This document shows, one piece after another, positions 24,421 through 32,099 of a stretch of DNA of 64,000 bases. Under the pieces are notes generated by a model, which had not been told where the DNA came from, did no database searches, and was given only the letters and a program-made list of their open reading frames with translations. Both the position numbers and the translations under genes were made by a program. Origin of the DNA: JAFDWR01 sp038216655 (GTDB lineage Bacteria; Armatimonadota; Fimbriimonadia; Fimbriimonadales; Fimbriimonadaceae). The stretch spans positions 1-64,000 of the forward strand of contig JBBQPZ010000013.1 in the NCBI GenBank assembly GCA_038216655.1. Reading direction: 5' to 3'. How positions within the stretch are numbered: position 1 is the first letter of the stretch; each line of letters opens with the position of its first letter.

Positions 24421-24921
24421 CTACGGCTGATCGGACAGTTGTCCGGCCAACAATCGCTCCAAACGGTCGTAACCGGCGGCGACTCCCTCTTCCATCGGTG
24501 ACTTCAGCACTTCGTCCCGTGCTTCCTTGCTCTCGTATTGGACAGTGAGAGTGAGCCGCGTGCGACCGTCATCCTCCGCGAGCACCACCGTCCCTACGGC
24601 TTCGCCCGGGTACCAGGACTCGTCGAACTTCTCGGTAGTGACGAGGCGCTCGGGCGGCACGATCTCCACGTAGGTACCGCCCATGCCCATCTCGTGCCCT
24701 TCGTCATGCCGCCACGCGTAACGGTAGGTGCCGCCGACCCGCAGGTCGATCTCGCATACGGCCATCGTCCAACCATCCGGGCCGAGCAGCCATTGCCGAA
24801 CCAGTTCCGGCTTGGTGAGGGCCTCAAAGACCAGAGCCCGCGGGGCGTTGAACGTGCGCGCCATCGCGATCTCGCAATCCGAGGGGGTCGAAACGACCAG
24901 ACCGCCGGCGTCCTTGTTCAC
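24421..24921 (-). CDS. SRPBCC (AHSA1-type) domain protein
   Basis: 166 residues. The fold is START/Bet v1-like, seen by TFNAPRALVFEALT near the N terminus, VRQWLLGPDGWTM, G-G-T-Y-R-Y-A-W-R and the C-terminal amphipathic helix. Members next to an ArsR regulator are common and their ligand is usually unknown. The GTG start at 24921 overlaps the preceding gene's stop as GTGA; an upstream frame to 25044 exists but overlaps that gene. Third gene of the operon arsR-GyrI-like-SRPBCC. Confidence 0.8.
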   Translation of the reverse strand: MNKDAGGLVVSTPSDCEIAMARTFNAPRALVFEALTKPELVRQWLLGPDGWTMAVCEIDLRVGGTYRYAWRHDEGHEMGMGGTYVEIVPPERLVTTEKFDESWYPGEAVGTVVLAEDDGRTRLTLTVQYESKEARDEVLKSPMEEGVAAGYDRLERLLAGQLSDQP

Positions 24922-25385
24922 TGAGCCTCCAACGGTCGGTTGAGTTCGGTCCGCCAGGTCGACGGGTCGGGGCTCGACTCGGGTCCGGAAACGTAGCATT
25001 CCCAGAGATCCTCGGCCGGTCGATGACCCGCGGTAGCAAGCCACTCCCCGAACTCGCCCCAGGCGTCTCCGAGTTCTTCGTAAGGCCCGGTGTAAATAGT
25101 TCGCGCCACCCGAGCGGCCGGCAATTCGCCCGCCACCACCCGCCCCGCAGGCGTGACGGGAGTATTGATCGGCACCCCGATTTCGAAATCGAAGACCCCC
25201 GGGTCCATGCGGAAATGGTGAGAGAAGAGTGGTCCCGCCGGTTTGATTCCCTGGGCGCTGATGGTCTGCATCAATTCCTGCATCCCGGGTCCCATGACGT
25301 GGCGGATCTCCTCTCGCGGGATGGTCAGGCGGATCACCGCCGCAGGCTGGATGGTGGTCTGGGCGATAGTAGGTGTGTCAAGCAT
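24918..25385 (-). CDS. GyrI-like small-molecule-binding domain protein
   Basis: 155 residues. The pattern P-A-A-V-I-R-L-T-I-P-R-E-E-I near the N terminus, the G-P-L-F-S-H-H-F and the A-R-T-I-Y-T-G-P-Y-E-E-L segment followed by C-terminal W-E-C-Y fit the GyrI-like/AraC effector-binding fold (SHS2 module) that binds hydrophobic ligands. ATG 25385 has AAAGGA upstream and is preferred over GTG 25403. It lies between arsR and the SRPBCC gene, so all three may sense or sequester the same compound (inference). Confidence 0.75.
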   Translation of the reverse strand: MLDTPTIAQTTIQPAAVIRLTIPREEIRHVMGPGMQELMQTISAQGIKPAGPLFSHHFRMDPGVFDFEIGVPINTPVTPAGRVVAGELPAARVARTIYTGPYEELGDAWGEFGEWLATAGHRPAEDLWECYVSGPESSPDPSTWRTELNRPLEAQ

Positions 25386-25419
25386 GGCTTCCTTTCGAGT
25401 CACGCCACTCGGTGGCGGG

Positions 25420-25758
25420 TCATAGCTGCTGGTTCTTCATCTCGCCGAGCAGGGCGTCAAGGCGGCCGAAGTTGGCCTCCCACATCTGCCGATACCCTTC
25501 AAGCCACTCGTTGGCTTCGGCGAGCGGCTTTGCCTCGATCCGGCACGGGCGTCGCTGTGCGTCCCGTCCCCTCGTAATGAGACCCGCGGTCTCCAGCACT
25601 TTCAGGTGCTTCGAGATCGCCGGCTGGCTCATCGCGAACGGCTTGGCCAACTCGTTGACAGAGGCTTCGCTCTGAGCGAGACGCGCAAGAATCGCCCGCC
25701 TCGTCGGATCGGCGAGTGCGGCGAACGTGGCATCGAGATGGGAGGGCGCAAGAATCAT
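25420..25758 (-). CDS. ArsR-family transcriptional regulator
   Basis: 112 residues, winged helix. FAALADPTRRAILARL, the recognition helix in MSQPAISKHLKVL and the wing T-R-G-R-D-A-Q-R-R-P-C are typical. No metal-binding Cys pair is seen, so it is likely of the SRPBCC-linked (SdpR-like) type rather than a metal sensor. Start ATG at 25758 is twelve bases downstream of a palindromic operator, implying autorepression of the three-gene operon. Confidence 0.88.
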   Translation of the reverse strand: MILAPSHLDATFAALADPTRRAILARLAQSEASVNELAKPFAMSQPAISKHLKVLETAGLITRGRDAQRRPCRIEAKPLAEANEWLEGYRQMWEANFGRLDALLGEMKNQQL

Positions 25759-25770
25759 AACCACTCAGTT

Positions 25771-25790
25771 CTATAACTACTTAGTTATAG
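25771..25790 (-). promoter_or_regulatory. Palindromic operator of the arsR operon
   Basis: Nine-base perfect arms CTATAACTA and TAGTTATAG around CT. It lies in the leader of arsR and resembles the AT-rich dyads bound by ArsR-family repressors. Binding is inferred. Confidence 0.7.
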
Positions 25791-25832
25791 GCGATATTTC
25801 GGTGATTGTCAAGGCTTCTCTCGGAATTTGAT

Positions 25833-28202
25833 TCAGTGGACAGTGACGGCGTCGTCTTCCTGCTCGAAGGTGCCGTAGTAGTACGGCGTCTGCGACTCGA
25901 ACTCACCCGCGCAGGTGTCGACCATCTTGAACACCGGCATCACCTTCTGGCGCTCAATCTCCTTTACAATCTCAGGATCGAGCGTCCCAAGAATATCGGT
26001 GATCGTGTTCGAGGGGTACCCGAGGAGGAAAGCCTCACCGATCAGCCTGGCGATCTCTTCGCTAGAGCCCTTGCAATGCCGCGCAGCGACCAGTCTGGCC
26101 TCGACGCCAAGCAGCGTCTCGATCTTGCGCAGGAACCACTTGTCGACGCGGCTCAGCTTGTTCACGGCATCCACGCCCCAACCGCGGCGCAACCCCTCGG
26201 CGATCGCCCAAAGACGCTCGTCGGTCGGCTTCTTGATCGCCTGCGCAAGGTCTTCGTCCGACATGGGTCCGTCCGTGGCACGGGCGTCCCGCCCGTGAGT
26301 GTCATGGCCGTCCCGGCCATTAGAAGAGACCCATTTCCAATTACCCAGCCCAGCCGTCGTAGGGTTTCCTTCCACATAAGCAAGGGCAGACGAGTAGTCG
26401 GCAAGGTCGCGAATCAGGTGGTCGTAAGACTCGGCCTGCCATACGTCGCCGTCCACCTCACGCATCTTCTTAATTTCGTGGCCCGTGTACGACTTCCACG
26501 AATGAAGGATCTTGGGCAAATCCCAGCCCACCGTCGGCTCGACCACCACATGAACATGGTTCGGCATCACACACCAAGCGTGCAGGCTGTACCGGTCCCC
26601 GTCAAAGTGCTTCAAAGCTCCTTCAACCAATCCACCAATTTCCTGCTCGCGAAGAATGCAAGAGCCGTGTCCCGCGTCGAGATAGGCTTCCACCTTCTCC
26701 GAGTGAAGGCGCTTCAACTCGGCGGCCTCACGGGGCGTGATGGCGCCACTTGAGCGACGCTCTTCGAGCCGGGTCCGCTCCGCCTTCCACTCCTCAACAA
26801 CGGGCGGAGGCACGCTGTCGCCAAGCCTAAAGGTGATCGAGTAAATCCCGCCCTCTTGGGTCCAATGCGGCAGATACGCCCCCCGGCGTTGGTGGATCTC
26901 CTTTGAAGGATCGATCCCAACAAGCTTCTCAGACACGCCCGGGACGGGCGGAATACTCACGGGCGGGACGCCCGTGCCACTGCCTTGGAACTTCGTGTGT
27001 CGCAGGTCCTTCTGCTTGACCTCCAGCCCCCGAATCGCCTTCATGAATGCGGCCTCAAAGGAACGATCGATCGCCATCACCTCGCCGGTCGCCTTCATCT
27101 GCGTGAAGAGCGAACGGTCGCCGGTGGCAAACTTGTCGAACGGCCAGCGCGGAATCTTCACCACGCAGTAGTCCAAAGCTGGCTCAAAACAAGCCTTCGT
27201 CGTGCCGGTGACCTGGTTGTCGATCTGGTCCAAGGTCAGCCCGACCGCGATCTTTGCCGCAACGCGGGCGATCGGGTAGCCCGTCGCCTTGGAGGCCAAC
27301 GCTGACGACCGCGACACCCGTGGGTTGACTTCGATGATGTAATAGTCGAAGCTCTCCGGGTTTAGCGCCATCTGCACATTGCAGCCACCCTCGATCCCGA
27401 GCGCGTTGATGATCTTGAGCGACGCGGTGCGCATCATGTGGTACTCAAGATCGCTTAACGTCTGCGACGGCGCGACAACAATGGAGTCGCCCGTATGCAC
27501 GCCCATCGGGTCGAAATTCTCCATGTTGCAGACCGTGATGCAGGTCCCGTTAGAGTCGCGCATAACTTCGTATTCGATCTCTTTCCAGCCCAGCAGCGAG
27601 CGCTCGACCATGATCTGGGACCGCATCGAGAGCTTCAAGCCTTTCTGCCCGATCTCCCACAGCTCTTCCCGATCGTTCGCGATGCCGCCGCCGGTGCCAC
27701 CGAGGGTGTAAGCGGGCCGAATGATACACGGGTAAGGAACCACGTCGAGGACGGCCTGAAGCTGCTCGGGCGTCTCGATGATCCAGCTCTCCGGCACCGG
27801 CTCGCGGATTTCCTGCATCAAGGTGCGGAACTGCTCACGGTCCTCCGCCTTGCGAATCGCGGTGAGAGGAGTGCCGAGGAGCTTGACGTTGTACTTGTCG
27901 AGCACACCGGTGTCGTAAAGCTGGATGGCGAGGTTGAGCCCAGTCTGCCCGCCAAGGGTTGGGAGGAGGGCGTCCGGTCGCTCGCGGGCGATGACTCGCT
28001 CGCAGAAATCAACGTTAAGCGGCTCGATGTAAAGCCGATCCGCCACGCCCGGATCGGTCATGATCGTGGCGGGATTAGAGTTGATCAGGACAACTTCATG
28101 TCCCTCTTCTTTGAGGCTCTTACAAGCCTGGGTGCCCGCGTAATCGAACTCCGCAGCCTGACCGATTACGATGGGGCCGGAGCCGATGACAAGGACCTTC
28201 AT
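25833..28202 (-). CDS. carB: Carbamoyl-phosphate synthase large chain, N-terminal half, with in-frame RAYT insertion
   Basis: 789 residues in one open frame. Residues 1-405 are the carboxyphosphate synthetase domain (ATP-grasp): VIGSGPIVIGQAAEFDY at the start, G-G-Q-T-G-L-N-L-A, R-P-A-Y-T-L-G-G-T-G-G-G, E-V-N-P-R-V-S-R-S. Residues 410-645 are a foreign REP-associated tyrosine transposase. From M647 the CarB oligomerisation domain resumes (R-V-D-K-W-F-L then F-K-M-V-D-T-C-A-G-E-F) and ends at 789. The insertion falls at the domain boundary. The second half of CarB (carbamoyl-phosphate ATP-grasp and MGS domains) is absent; the next gene is arsR. Either carB is split as in Aquifex and methanogens, or it is broken. 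Without the insert it would be about 555 residues. Needed for arginine and pyrimidine synthesis. Confidence 0.85.
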   Translation of the reverse strand: MKVLVIGSGPIVIGQAAEFDYAGTQACKSLKEEGHEVVLINSNPATIMTDPGVADRLYIEPLNVDFCERVIARERPDALLPTLGGQTGLNLAIQLYDTGVLDKYNVKLLGTPLTAIRKAEDREQFRTLMQEIREPVPESWIIETPEQLQAVLDVVPYPCIIRPAYTLGGTGGGIANDREELWEIGQKGLKLSMRSQIMVERSLLGWKEIEYEVMRDSNGTCITVCNMENFDPMGVHTGDSIVVAPSQTLSDLEYHMMRTASLKIINALGIEGGCNVQMALNPESFDYYIIEVNPRVSRSSALASKATGYPIARVAAKIAVGLTLDQIDNQVTGTTKACFEPALDYCVVKIPRWPFDKFATGDRSLFTQMKATGEVMAIDRSFEAAFMKAIRGLEVKQKDLRHTKFQGSGTGVPPVSIPPVPGVSEKLVGIDPSKEIHQRRGAYLPHWTQEGGIYSITFRLGDSVPPPVVEEWKAERTRLEERRSSGAITPREAAELKRLHSEKVEAYLDAGHGSCILREQEIGGLVEGALKHFDGDRYSLHAWCVMPNHVHVVVEPTVGWDLPKILHSWKSYTGHEIKKMREVDGDVWQAESYDHLIRDLADYSSALAYVEGNPTTAGLGNWKWVSSNGRDGHDTHGRDARATDGPMSDEDLAQAIKKPTDERLWAIAEGLRRGWGVDAVNKLSRVDKWFLRKIETLLGVEARLVAARHCKGSSEEIARLIGEAFLLGYPSNTITDILGTLDPEIVKEIERQKVMPVFKMVDTCAGEFESQTPYYYGTFEQEDDAVTVH
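26279..26320. repeat. REP palindromes, left flank of the RAYT
   Basis: Two adjacent hairpins: CACGGGCG-TCC-CGCCCGTG (26279-26297) and ATGGCCG-TCC-CGGCCAT (26304-26320). Both have the loop TCC within a CG-TCC-CG core, which is the REP signature in this genome. Confidence 0.85.
26936..26976. repeat. REP palindromes, right flank of the RAYT
   Basis: CGCCCGGGACGGGCG (26936-26950) and CACGGGCGGGACGCCCGTG (26958-26976). The latter is the exact reverse complement of the left-flank palindrome, so the RAYT lies between inverted REPs. Confidence 0.85.
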
Positions 28203-28253
28203 TCTAAAAGTGGAGTCTACCGGTTTACAACCCTCTGTGACGTAGACTGAGAC

Positions 28254-28478
28254 GTGGATGCAAGGACGACGGCTTTAATTCGGGAACGACGGGCGGGTTA
28301 TCTAGCCGCCGAAGAATTTTCCCTCGCTGAAGCGCGGGCGCAGAGTCTCAAGGAACGGATCCTGAAGATCAGTCGAATTCAGTCGATCTCAAATTCTCTC
28401 GGCTTCACTCGATCCGAAGACCCATTGGAAATACCACGCCGGTGGCAGCTATTGAGGCAGCGACTTGGATACGAGTGA
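28254..28478 (+). CDS. Small protein, possible partner of the nucleotidyltransferase
   Basis: 74 residues with a GTG start. Charged and helical (A-A-E-E-F-S-L-A-E-A-R-A-Q-S-L-K-E), without membrane or signal features. Its 3' end overlaps the start of the nucleotidyltransferase gene by 14 bases, as in many toxin-antitoxin pairs. Not recognised as a family. Confidence 0.55.
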   Translation: MDARTTALIRERRAGYLAAEEFSLAEARAQSLKERILKISRIQSISNSLGFTRSEDPLEIPRRWQLLRQRLGYE

Positions 28479-29046
28479 CCTCTCCTCGGACAGCTGGAAG
28501 ACCGCTCTAGGAGACTTGGTCGCCGTTTTGGACCGACACTTACCAACCCGCTGGGCGCTGATTGGTGGCATTGCCGTTTCGCTAGTTAGCGAGCCCAGAT
28601 TTACCGAGGACATTGACCTCATCGCAATTGTCGATAGCATCCCAGTCGAGAGCCTGTTAGCTCACTTTAACTCAGGTGGCTTTGTGGCACGCCCCGCCGA
28701 CCCGGTCGCGTTCGCGAAGAAGAATCGAATGCTACTGCTGCAACATGGAGTCACTGGATTCCGAGTCGATATTTCGCTTGGGATCCTTCCGTTTGAAATC
28801 GAGACAACCGAACGGGCAGCTACGGTTGACCTCGGTGGTATTCAATGTCGAGTTGCCTCTATCGAAGACCTGATTATCATGAAGGCCGTTGCTGGGCGAC
28901 CACGCGACATCGAAGACATCCGAACCCTCGTTTCGTTCTCCAGTAACTTCGATCGTCTACGGATACTTGGTTTCTTGTCTCAGTTCTCGGAAGCGCTTGA
29001 CGATCCGCAGATTCTCGAGAGAGCAAGACTTTTGCTTACTGAGTGA
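28465..29046 (+). CDS. MNT/DUF6036-type nucleotidyltransferase, possible toxin-antitoxin component
   Basis: 193 residues with a TTG start at 28465 inside the previous gene. The nucleotidyltransferase core is visible: G-G-I-A-V-S-L then FTEDIDLIAIV with the paired catalytic Asp residues, and a third Asp in F-R-V-D-I-S-L. The C-terminal part I-E-D-L-I-I-M-K-A-V-A-G-R-P-R-D-I-E-D is characteristic of AbiEii/MNT-like enzymes that AMPylate or modify tRNA or partner toxins. The short upstream gene is the likely partner. A defence or stress role is inferred from family and layout. Confidence 0.72.
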   Translation: MDTSDLSSDSWKTALGDLVAVLDRHLPTRWALIGGIAVSLVSEPRFTEDIDLIAIVDSIPVESLLAHFNSGGFVARPADPVAFAKKNRMLLLQHGVTGFRVDISLGILPFEIETTERAATVDLGGIQCRVASIEDLIIMKAVAGRPRDIEDIRTLVSFSSNFDRLRILGFLSQFSEALDDPQILERARLLLTE

Positions 29047-29050
29047 CGGC

Positions 29051-30580
29051 ATGAAAGCACCCCTACAATGCACAATTACGCGCGCCGAACCTGATGACTG
29101 GCCCCGAATTCAGGAAATCTTCTGCACGGCCGGACGTTCCGCCTGGGCGCACATCTTCGACGGCCCCGGTCTCGATGCTCTTGTTCCCCCACCCCGATGG
29201 CTGGCAATGATCGTGTCGCCCGAGGATCGGGAGGAAGTCTGGGTCGCGAAGATAGAAGGCGAGGTGGTTGGGTTCGTCATCCTCCGCCCTTCGGGAGATT
29301 TTGAACCCTCCCCCGCCCCGGGGGGAGGGCAGGGTGGGGGCCGGCCGAGCCTTGGCGAGGTCGACTCTTTCTACACTCATCCCAAGGTCTGGGGCAAAGG
29401 CGCGGGCCGCGCCCTGATGGATCACGCCCTCACCCGCCTCGCCGCCCTCGGCTTCCAAGAAGCAACCCTCTGGACCGAAAGCCGCAACCATCGCCCGAAG
29501 AAGTTCTACGCAACCTACGGTTGGCGACTCGACGGCGTCCATCGCGAACGCAATTTACGCGGCACCGAATTGGTCGAAGATCGTTACGCGATCAACGTGG
29601 CTGGGGCGTCCCGCCCAAGGGCGTCCGGAGCGTCCCGCTCCGAGAACCCGACATTCTGGGACCAATGGCCGACCGACTCCACGGAGAATCAAGCAAAGTG
29701 GATCCGAGGCAATATCTCCGAACTTCAGCCCAAAGGCGAGGGCTGGCGCAAGTCCGCAACCGCGAACCCCGAGATTCTAGAGTTGAAGGGTCGCCAACTC
29801 CTTTACTTCCGCGCCACCGGCCTTGCCGAAGGCGACCCGCAAGATCGCGACCAGATCGGCGTCGCCGAAATCCTCGACCCTAACAACCTAAGCTTAGCCT
29901 GGCCCGCCGGCGACCAGCCGGTCATCAGCTCAGGTGGACCGGACAACTGGGACGCCGACATCCTCGATCCCGCCGCCGTCGAGTTCAACGGCGAGGTATT
30001 CCTCTACTTCTCCGCCCTCGGCCCCGGCGAGGACTCGATCGGGTTGGCCCGAAGCGGAGACGGTCTGACATTTGGCCCGAGCCAACGGATCATGCCCGGA
30101 CGCGCACCCGAGGCGATCTTCCGAGACGGCCGGGTCTGGCTGTTTTCACAGGTGCTTCACCCGGGGGGTGGATACGAAGTCAGGCTGTTCGTCTCCGATG
30201 ACGGCGTCTCGTTCAAATCCGCGCAAGACGAGCCGGTTTTCAGGCCGTCCCTGACCGGCTGGGACGCCTTCTCGGTCGTCACAATGCGGATATTCGAGGA
30301 GGAAGGCACCTACTACACCCTCTACGGCGGCAGCGATTCCCGCCTGGATGAACCGGAAGGCTTCGGCCTCGCCCGCTCAACCGACCTCATCCATTGGGAA
30401 CGCCACCCCGGGAACCCGATCTTTGGCCTCGGACCCGCAGGTTCACCCGACAAACACACCCTCTGGTTCCCCGCCCTTCTCAAAACTGCGAGGGGCTGGA
30501 AGATGCTCTACGAGGGTGGAAGACATGACCACTCAGGCGAGATCATCGGTTCCATCTGCCTGGCACGGGTGGATGCCTGA
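29051..30580 (+). CDS. GNAT acetyltransferase fused to a GH43/GH32-type beta-propeller protein
   Basis: 509 residues from ATG 29051. Residues 1-183 are a GNAT domain (F-Y-T-H-P-K-V-W-G-K-G-A-G-R-A-L-M holds the acetyl-CoA loop; Y-A-T-Y-G-W near the end). Residues 197-509 resemble a five-bladed glycosidase-type propeller (N-W-D-A-D-I-L-D-P-A, Y-E-V-R-L-F-V-S-D-D-G, E-R-H-P-G-N-P-I-F). Residues 185-197 (G-A-S-R-P-R-A-S-G-A-S-R-S) are encoded by two REP palindromes, so the fusion probably arose by loss of a stop at a REP. Residues 86-99 are another palindrome-derived insert inside the GNAT domain. A functional fusion, two former genes, or a frame preserved by chance are all possible. Confidence 0.72.
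   Translation: MKAPLQCTITRAEPDDWPRIQEIFCTAGRSAWAHIFDGPGLDALVPPPRWLAMIVSPEDREEVWVAKIEGEVVGFVILRPSGDFEPSPAPGGGQGGGRPSLGEVDSFYTHPKVWGKGAGRALMDHALTRLAALGFQEATLWTESRNHRPKKFYATYGWRLDGVHRERNLRGTELVEDRYAINVAGASRPRASGASRSENPTFWDQWPTDSTENQAKWIRGNISELQPKGEGWRKSATANPEILELKGRQLLYFRATGLAEGDPQDRDQIGVAEILDPNNLSLAWPAGDQPVISSGGPDNWDADILDPAAVEFNGEVFLYFSALGPGEDSIGLARSGDGLTFGPSQRIMPGRAPEAIFRDGRVWLFSQVLHPGGGYEVRLFVSDDGVSFKSAQDEPVFRPSLTGWDAFSVVTMRIFEEEGTYYTLYGGSDSRLDEPEGFGLARSTDLIHWERHPGNPIFGLGPAGSPDKHTLWFPALLKTARGWKMLYEGGRHDHSGEIIGSICLARVDA
29603..29641. repeat. REP palindromes inside the coding sequence at the fusion junction
   Basis: GGGCG-TC-CCGCCC (29603-29616) and GGAGCG-TCC-CGCTCC (29627-29641), both with the REP core of the RAYT flanks. 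They are read in frame as the linker between the GNAT and propeller domains. Confidence 0.75.
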
Positions 30581-31015
30581 GGACACGAGCCGGAACGCCG
30601 ACACTCCTGTCGGCCAGATTTTTCATGTCTCTGCACGCCCCGTGCAGTGGCTAAATCTACACCACCACAGTCAGAGGTTCGACTCCGTCCCCCTGAACAA
30701 AGCCTCGGCACGGAGCGTGCCGAGGCATCGGTCGCTCAAACTGGTTGACGAAGACCGATTCCATGCGCCTAAAGGTGTAGCGAGAAATCGGTCCAAGCTG
30801 CTACCGAAAACGAAGTTGCCGGATTGCCAACGTGGGTAAGCATCGCAAGTGAGAAAAAGCGGGAGAAACCCGTCATTCTCGCCACGGGCCGCCGGAACGC
30901 CGACAGAAACGGGTCCCAAAAGGTCCCAGCGCCGATGCAACCTACCAAGCAACGAAAGCGTTGTTCCGTATAATGTTGGAAAGACCGCTTATCGCGGAGG
31001 AGAGCCAGAACACAC
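30581..31015. other. 435-base gene-free stretch with REP fragments
   Basis: No credible gene. Two copies of C-C-G-G-A-A-C-G-C-C-G-A-C-A sequence (30590-30603 and 30894-30907) belong to the repeat family of 51859-51922. CCTCGGCAC-GGAGC-GTGCCGAGG is a perfect hairpin at 30703-30725. A T-arm-like GGTTCGACTCC near 30678 is not part of a complete tRNA. The 3' end contains the ribosome site GGAGGAG before the next gene. Confidence 0.45.
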
Positions 31016-32092
31016 ATGGGCCTGTTTGACAAAATTAAGGGCGAATTTATCGACATCATTCAGTGGCTGGAGGATTCTCCGGACACGATGGTCTACCGCT
31101 TCGAGCGGTACGGCAACCAGATTAAGAACGGAGCGCAGCTCACAGTTCGCGAATCCCAGGTCGCCGTCTTCGTTAACGAGGGGCAGATTGCCGACGTGTT
31201 TACGCCGGGCATGTACACCCTGACCACCGAGAACATGCCGCTGATGTCCACCCTCAAGGGCTGGAAGTACGGCTTCAACTCCCCGTTCGTCGCCGAAGTC
31301 TATTTCGTCTCGATGAAGCGGTTCACCGACCTCAAGTGGGGCACGATGAACCCGATCATGATGCGCGACGCCGACTTCGGCATCGTTCGCGTCCGGGCCT
31401 TCGGCTCCTACGTGATCCAGGTCAGCGACGCCGCCAAGTTCCTCAAGACGGTCGTCGGCACCAGCGGCGAGTTCTCAAGTGACGGTATCTCGACTCAGAT
31501 CCGCAACGTGATCGTCAGTCGCTTCAGCGACGTCATCGGTCAGGCCAAGATCCCCGTCCTCGACCTTGCGGGCAAGTATCAGGACATGGGCGGCTTCCTT
31601 ACCGAGAAGGTCGGACCTTCGGTCGAAGAGTACGGCATCTCGCTCGTCACGATGCTCATTGAGAACATCTCCCTTCCGCCGGAAGTGGAAGAGGCGATCG
31701 ACAAGCGATCGAGCATGGGCGCGGTCGGCAACCTGGACAACTACATGAAGTTCCAGGCCGCCAACTCCCTAGAGAACGGCGGAGGCATGAGCGACGCCAT
31801 GGGCACCGGCCTTGGCTTTGCCATGGCCAACCAGTTCGCGAACAACATGGGCAACCAGAACCAAGGTGGCGGTGCCGCCGCGGCACCGCCTCCCATCCCC
31901 ACCGAGACGGCATTTCACGCCGCGGTGAATGGCGCACAGGTCGGCCCGTTCCCGGTTTCGCAACTCGTTGCGAATGGGGTCACGCCCGACACCTTGATCT
32001 GGAAGGCCGGCATGGCCGGCTGGACCAAGGCCAGCGAAGTCCCCGAGGCCGCCTCGGCGTTCGTGGCAGTTCCGCCGCCGTTGCCAACCTGA
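31016..32092 (+). CDS. SPFH domain protein with C-terminal GYF_2 domain
   Basis: 358 residues, start ATG 31016 with GGAGGAG upstream. The N-terminal ~245 residues are an SPFH/virion-core-like domain (L-T-V-R-E-S-Q-V-A-V-F-V-N-E-G, T-L-T-T-E-N-M-P), related to YdjI of Bacillus. After a Gly/Asn/Gln-rich linker (about 255-295) comes a GYF_2 domain, FHAAVNGAQVGPFPVSQL followed by W-K-A-G-M-A-G-W. The pair with the downstream zinc-ribbon membrane gene is a known neighbourhood in several phyla. It probably scaffolds a membrane-associated complex; GYF_2 suggests binding of a proline-rich partner, which is inference. Confidence 0.82.
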   Translation: MGLFDKIKGEFIDIIQWLEDSPDTMVYRFERYGNQIKNGAQLTVRESQVAVFVNEGQIADVFTPGMYTLTTENMPLMSTLKGWKYGFNSPFVAEVYFVSMKRFTDLKWGTMNPIMMRDADFGIVRVRAFGSYVIQVSDAAKFLKTVVGTSGEFSSDGISTQIRNVIVSRFSDVIGQAKIPVLDLAGKYQDMGGFLTEKVGPSVEEYGISLVTMLIENISLPPEVEEAIDKRSSMGAVGNLDNYMKFQAANSLENGGGMSDAMGTGLGFAMANQFANNMGNQNQGGGAAAAPPPIPTETAFHAAVNGAQVGPFPVSQLVANGVTPDTLIWKAGMAGWTKASEVPEAASAFVAVPPPLPT

Positions 32093-32099
32093 TGGCAGA

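Larger units (their letters stand above)
26279..26976 (-). mobile_element. REP-associated tyrosine transposase (RAYT, Y1_Tnp/HUH) inserted in carB
   Basis: A ~700-base unit bounded by inverted REP palindromes and encoding, in the carB frame, a Y1 transposase-like domain. Seen: WCVMPNHVHVVVEP with the HUH pair H-V-H at 26550-26558, the catalytic-type Tyr in ESYDHLIRD (codon 26424-26426), and ALAYVEGNPTTAGL, all hallmarks of the TnpA-REP family. The translated ends G-T-G-V-P-P-V-S and G-R-D-A-R-A-T-D are read through the REP hairpins. Such proteins nick single-stranded REP DNA and are usually domesticated single-copy genes with their own start; reading through a host gene is unusual. It may make a fusion or have an internal start. 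Confidence 0.85.

Noticed and set aside
30640..30700. Possible tRNA with GGTTCGACTCC
   Set aside because: T-stem has only partial pairing and no acceptor, D or anticodon arms fit; no CCA.
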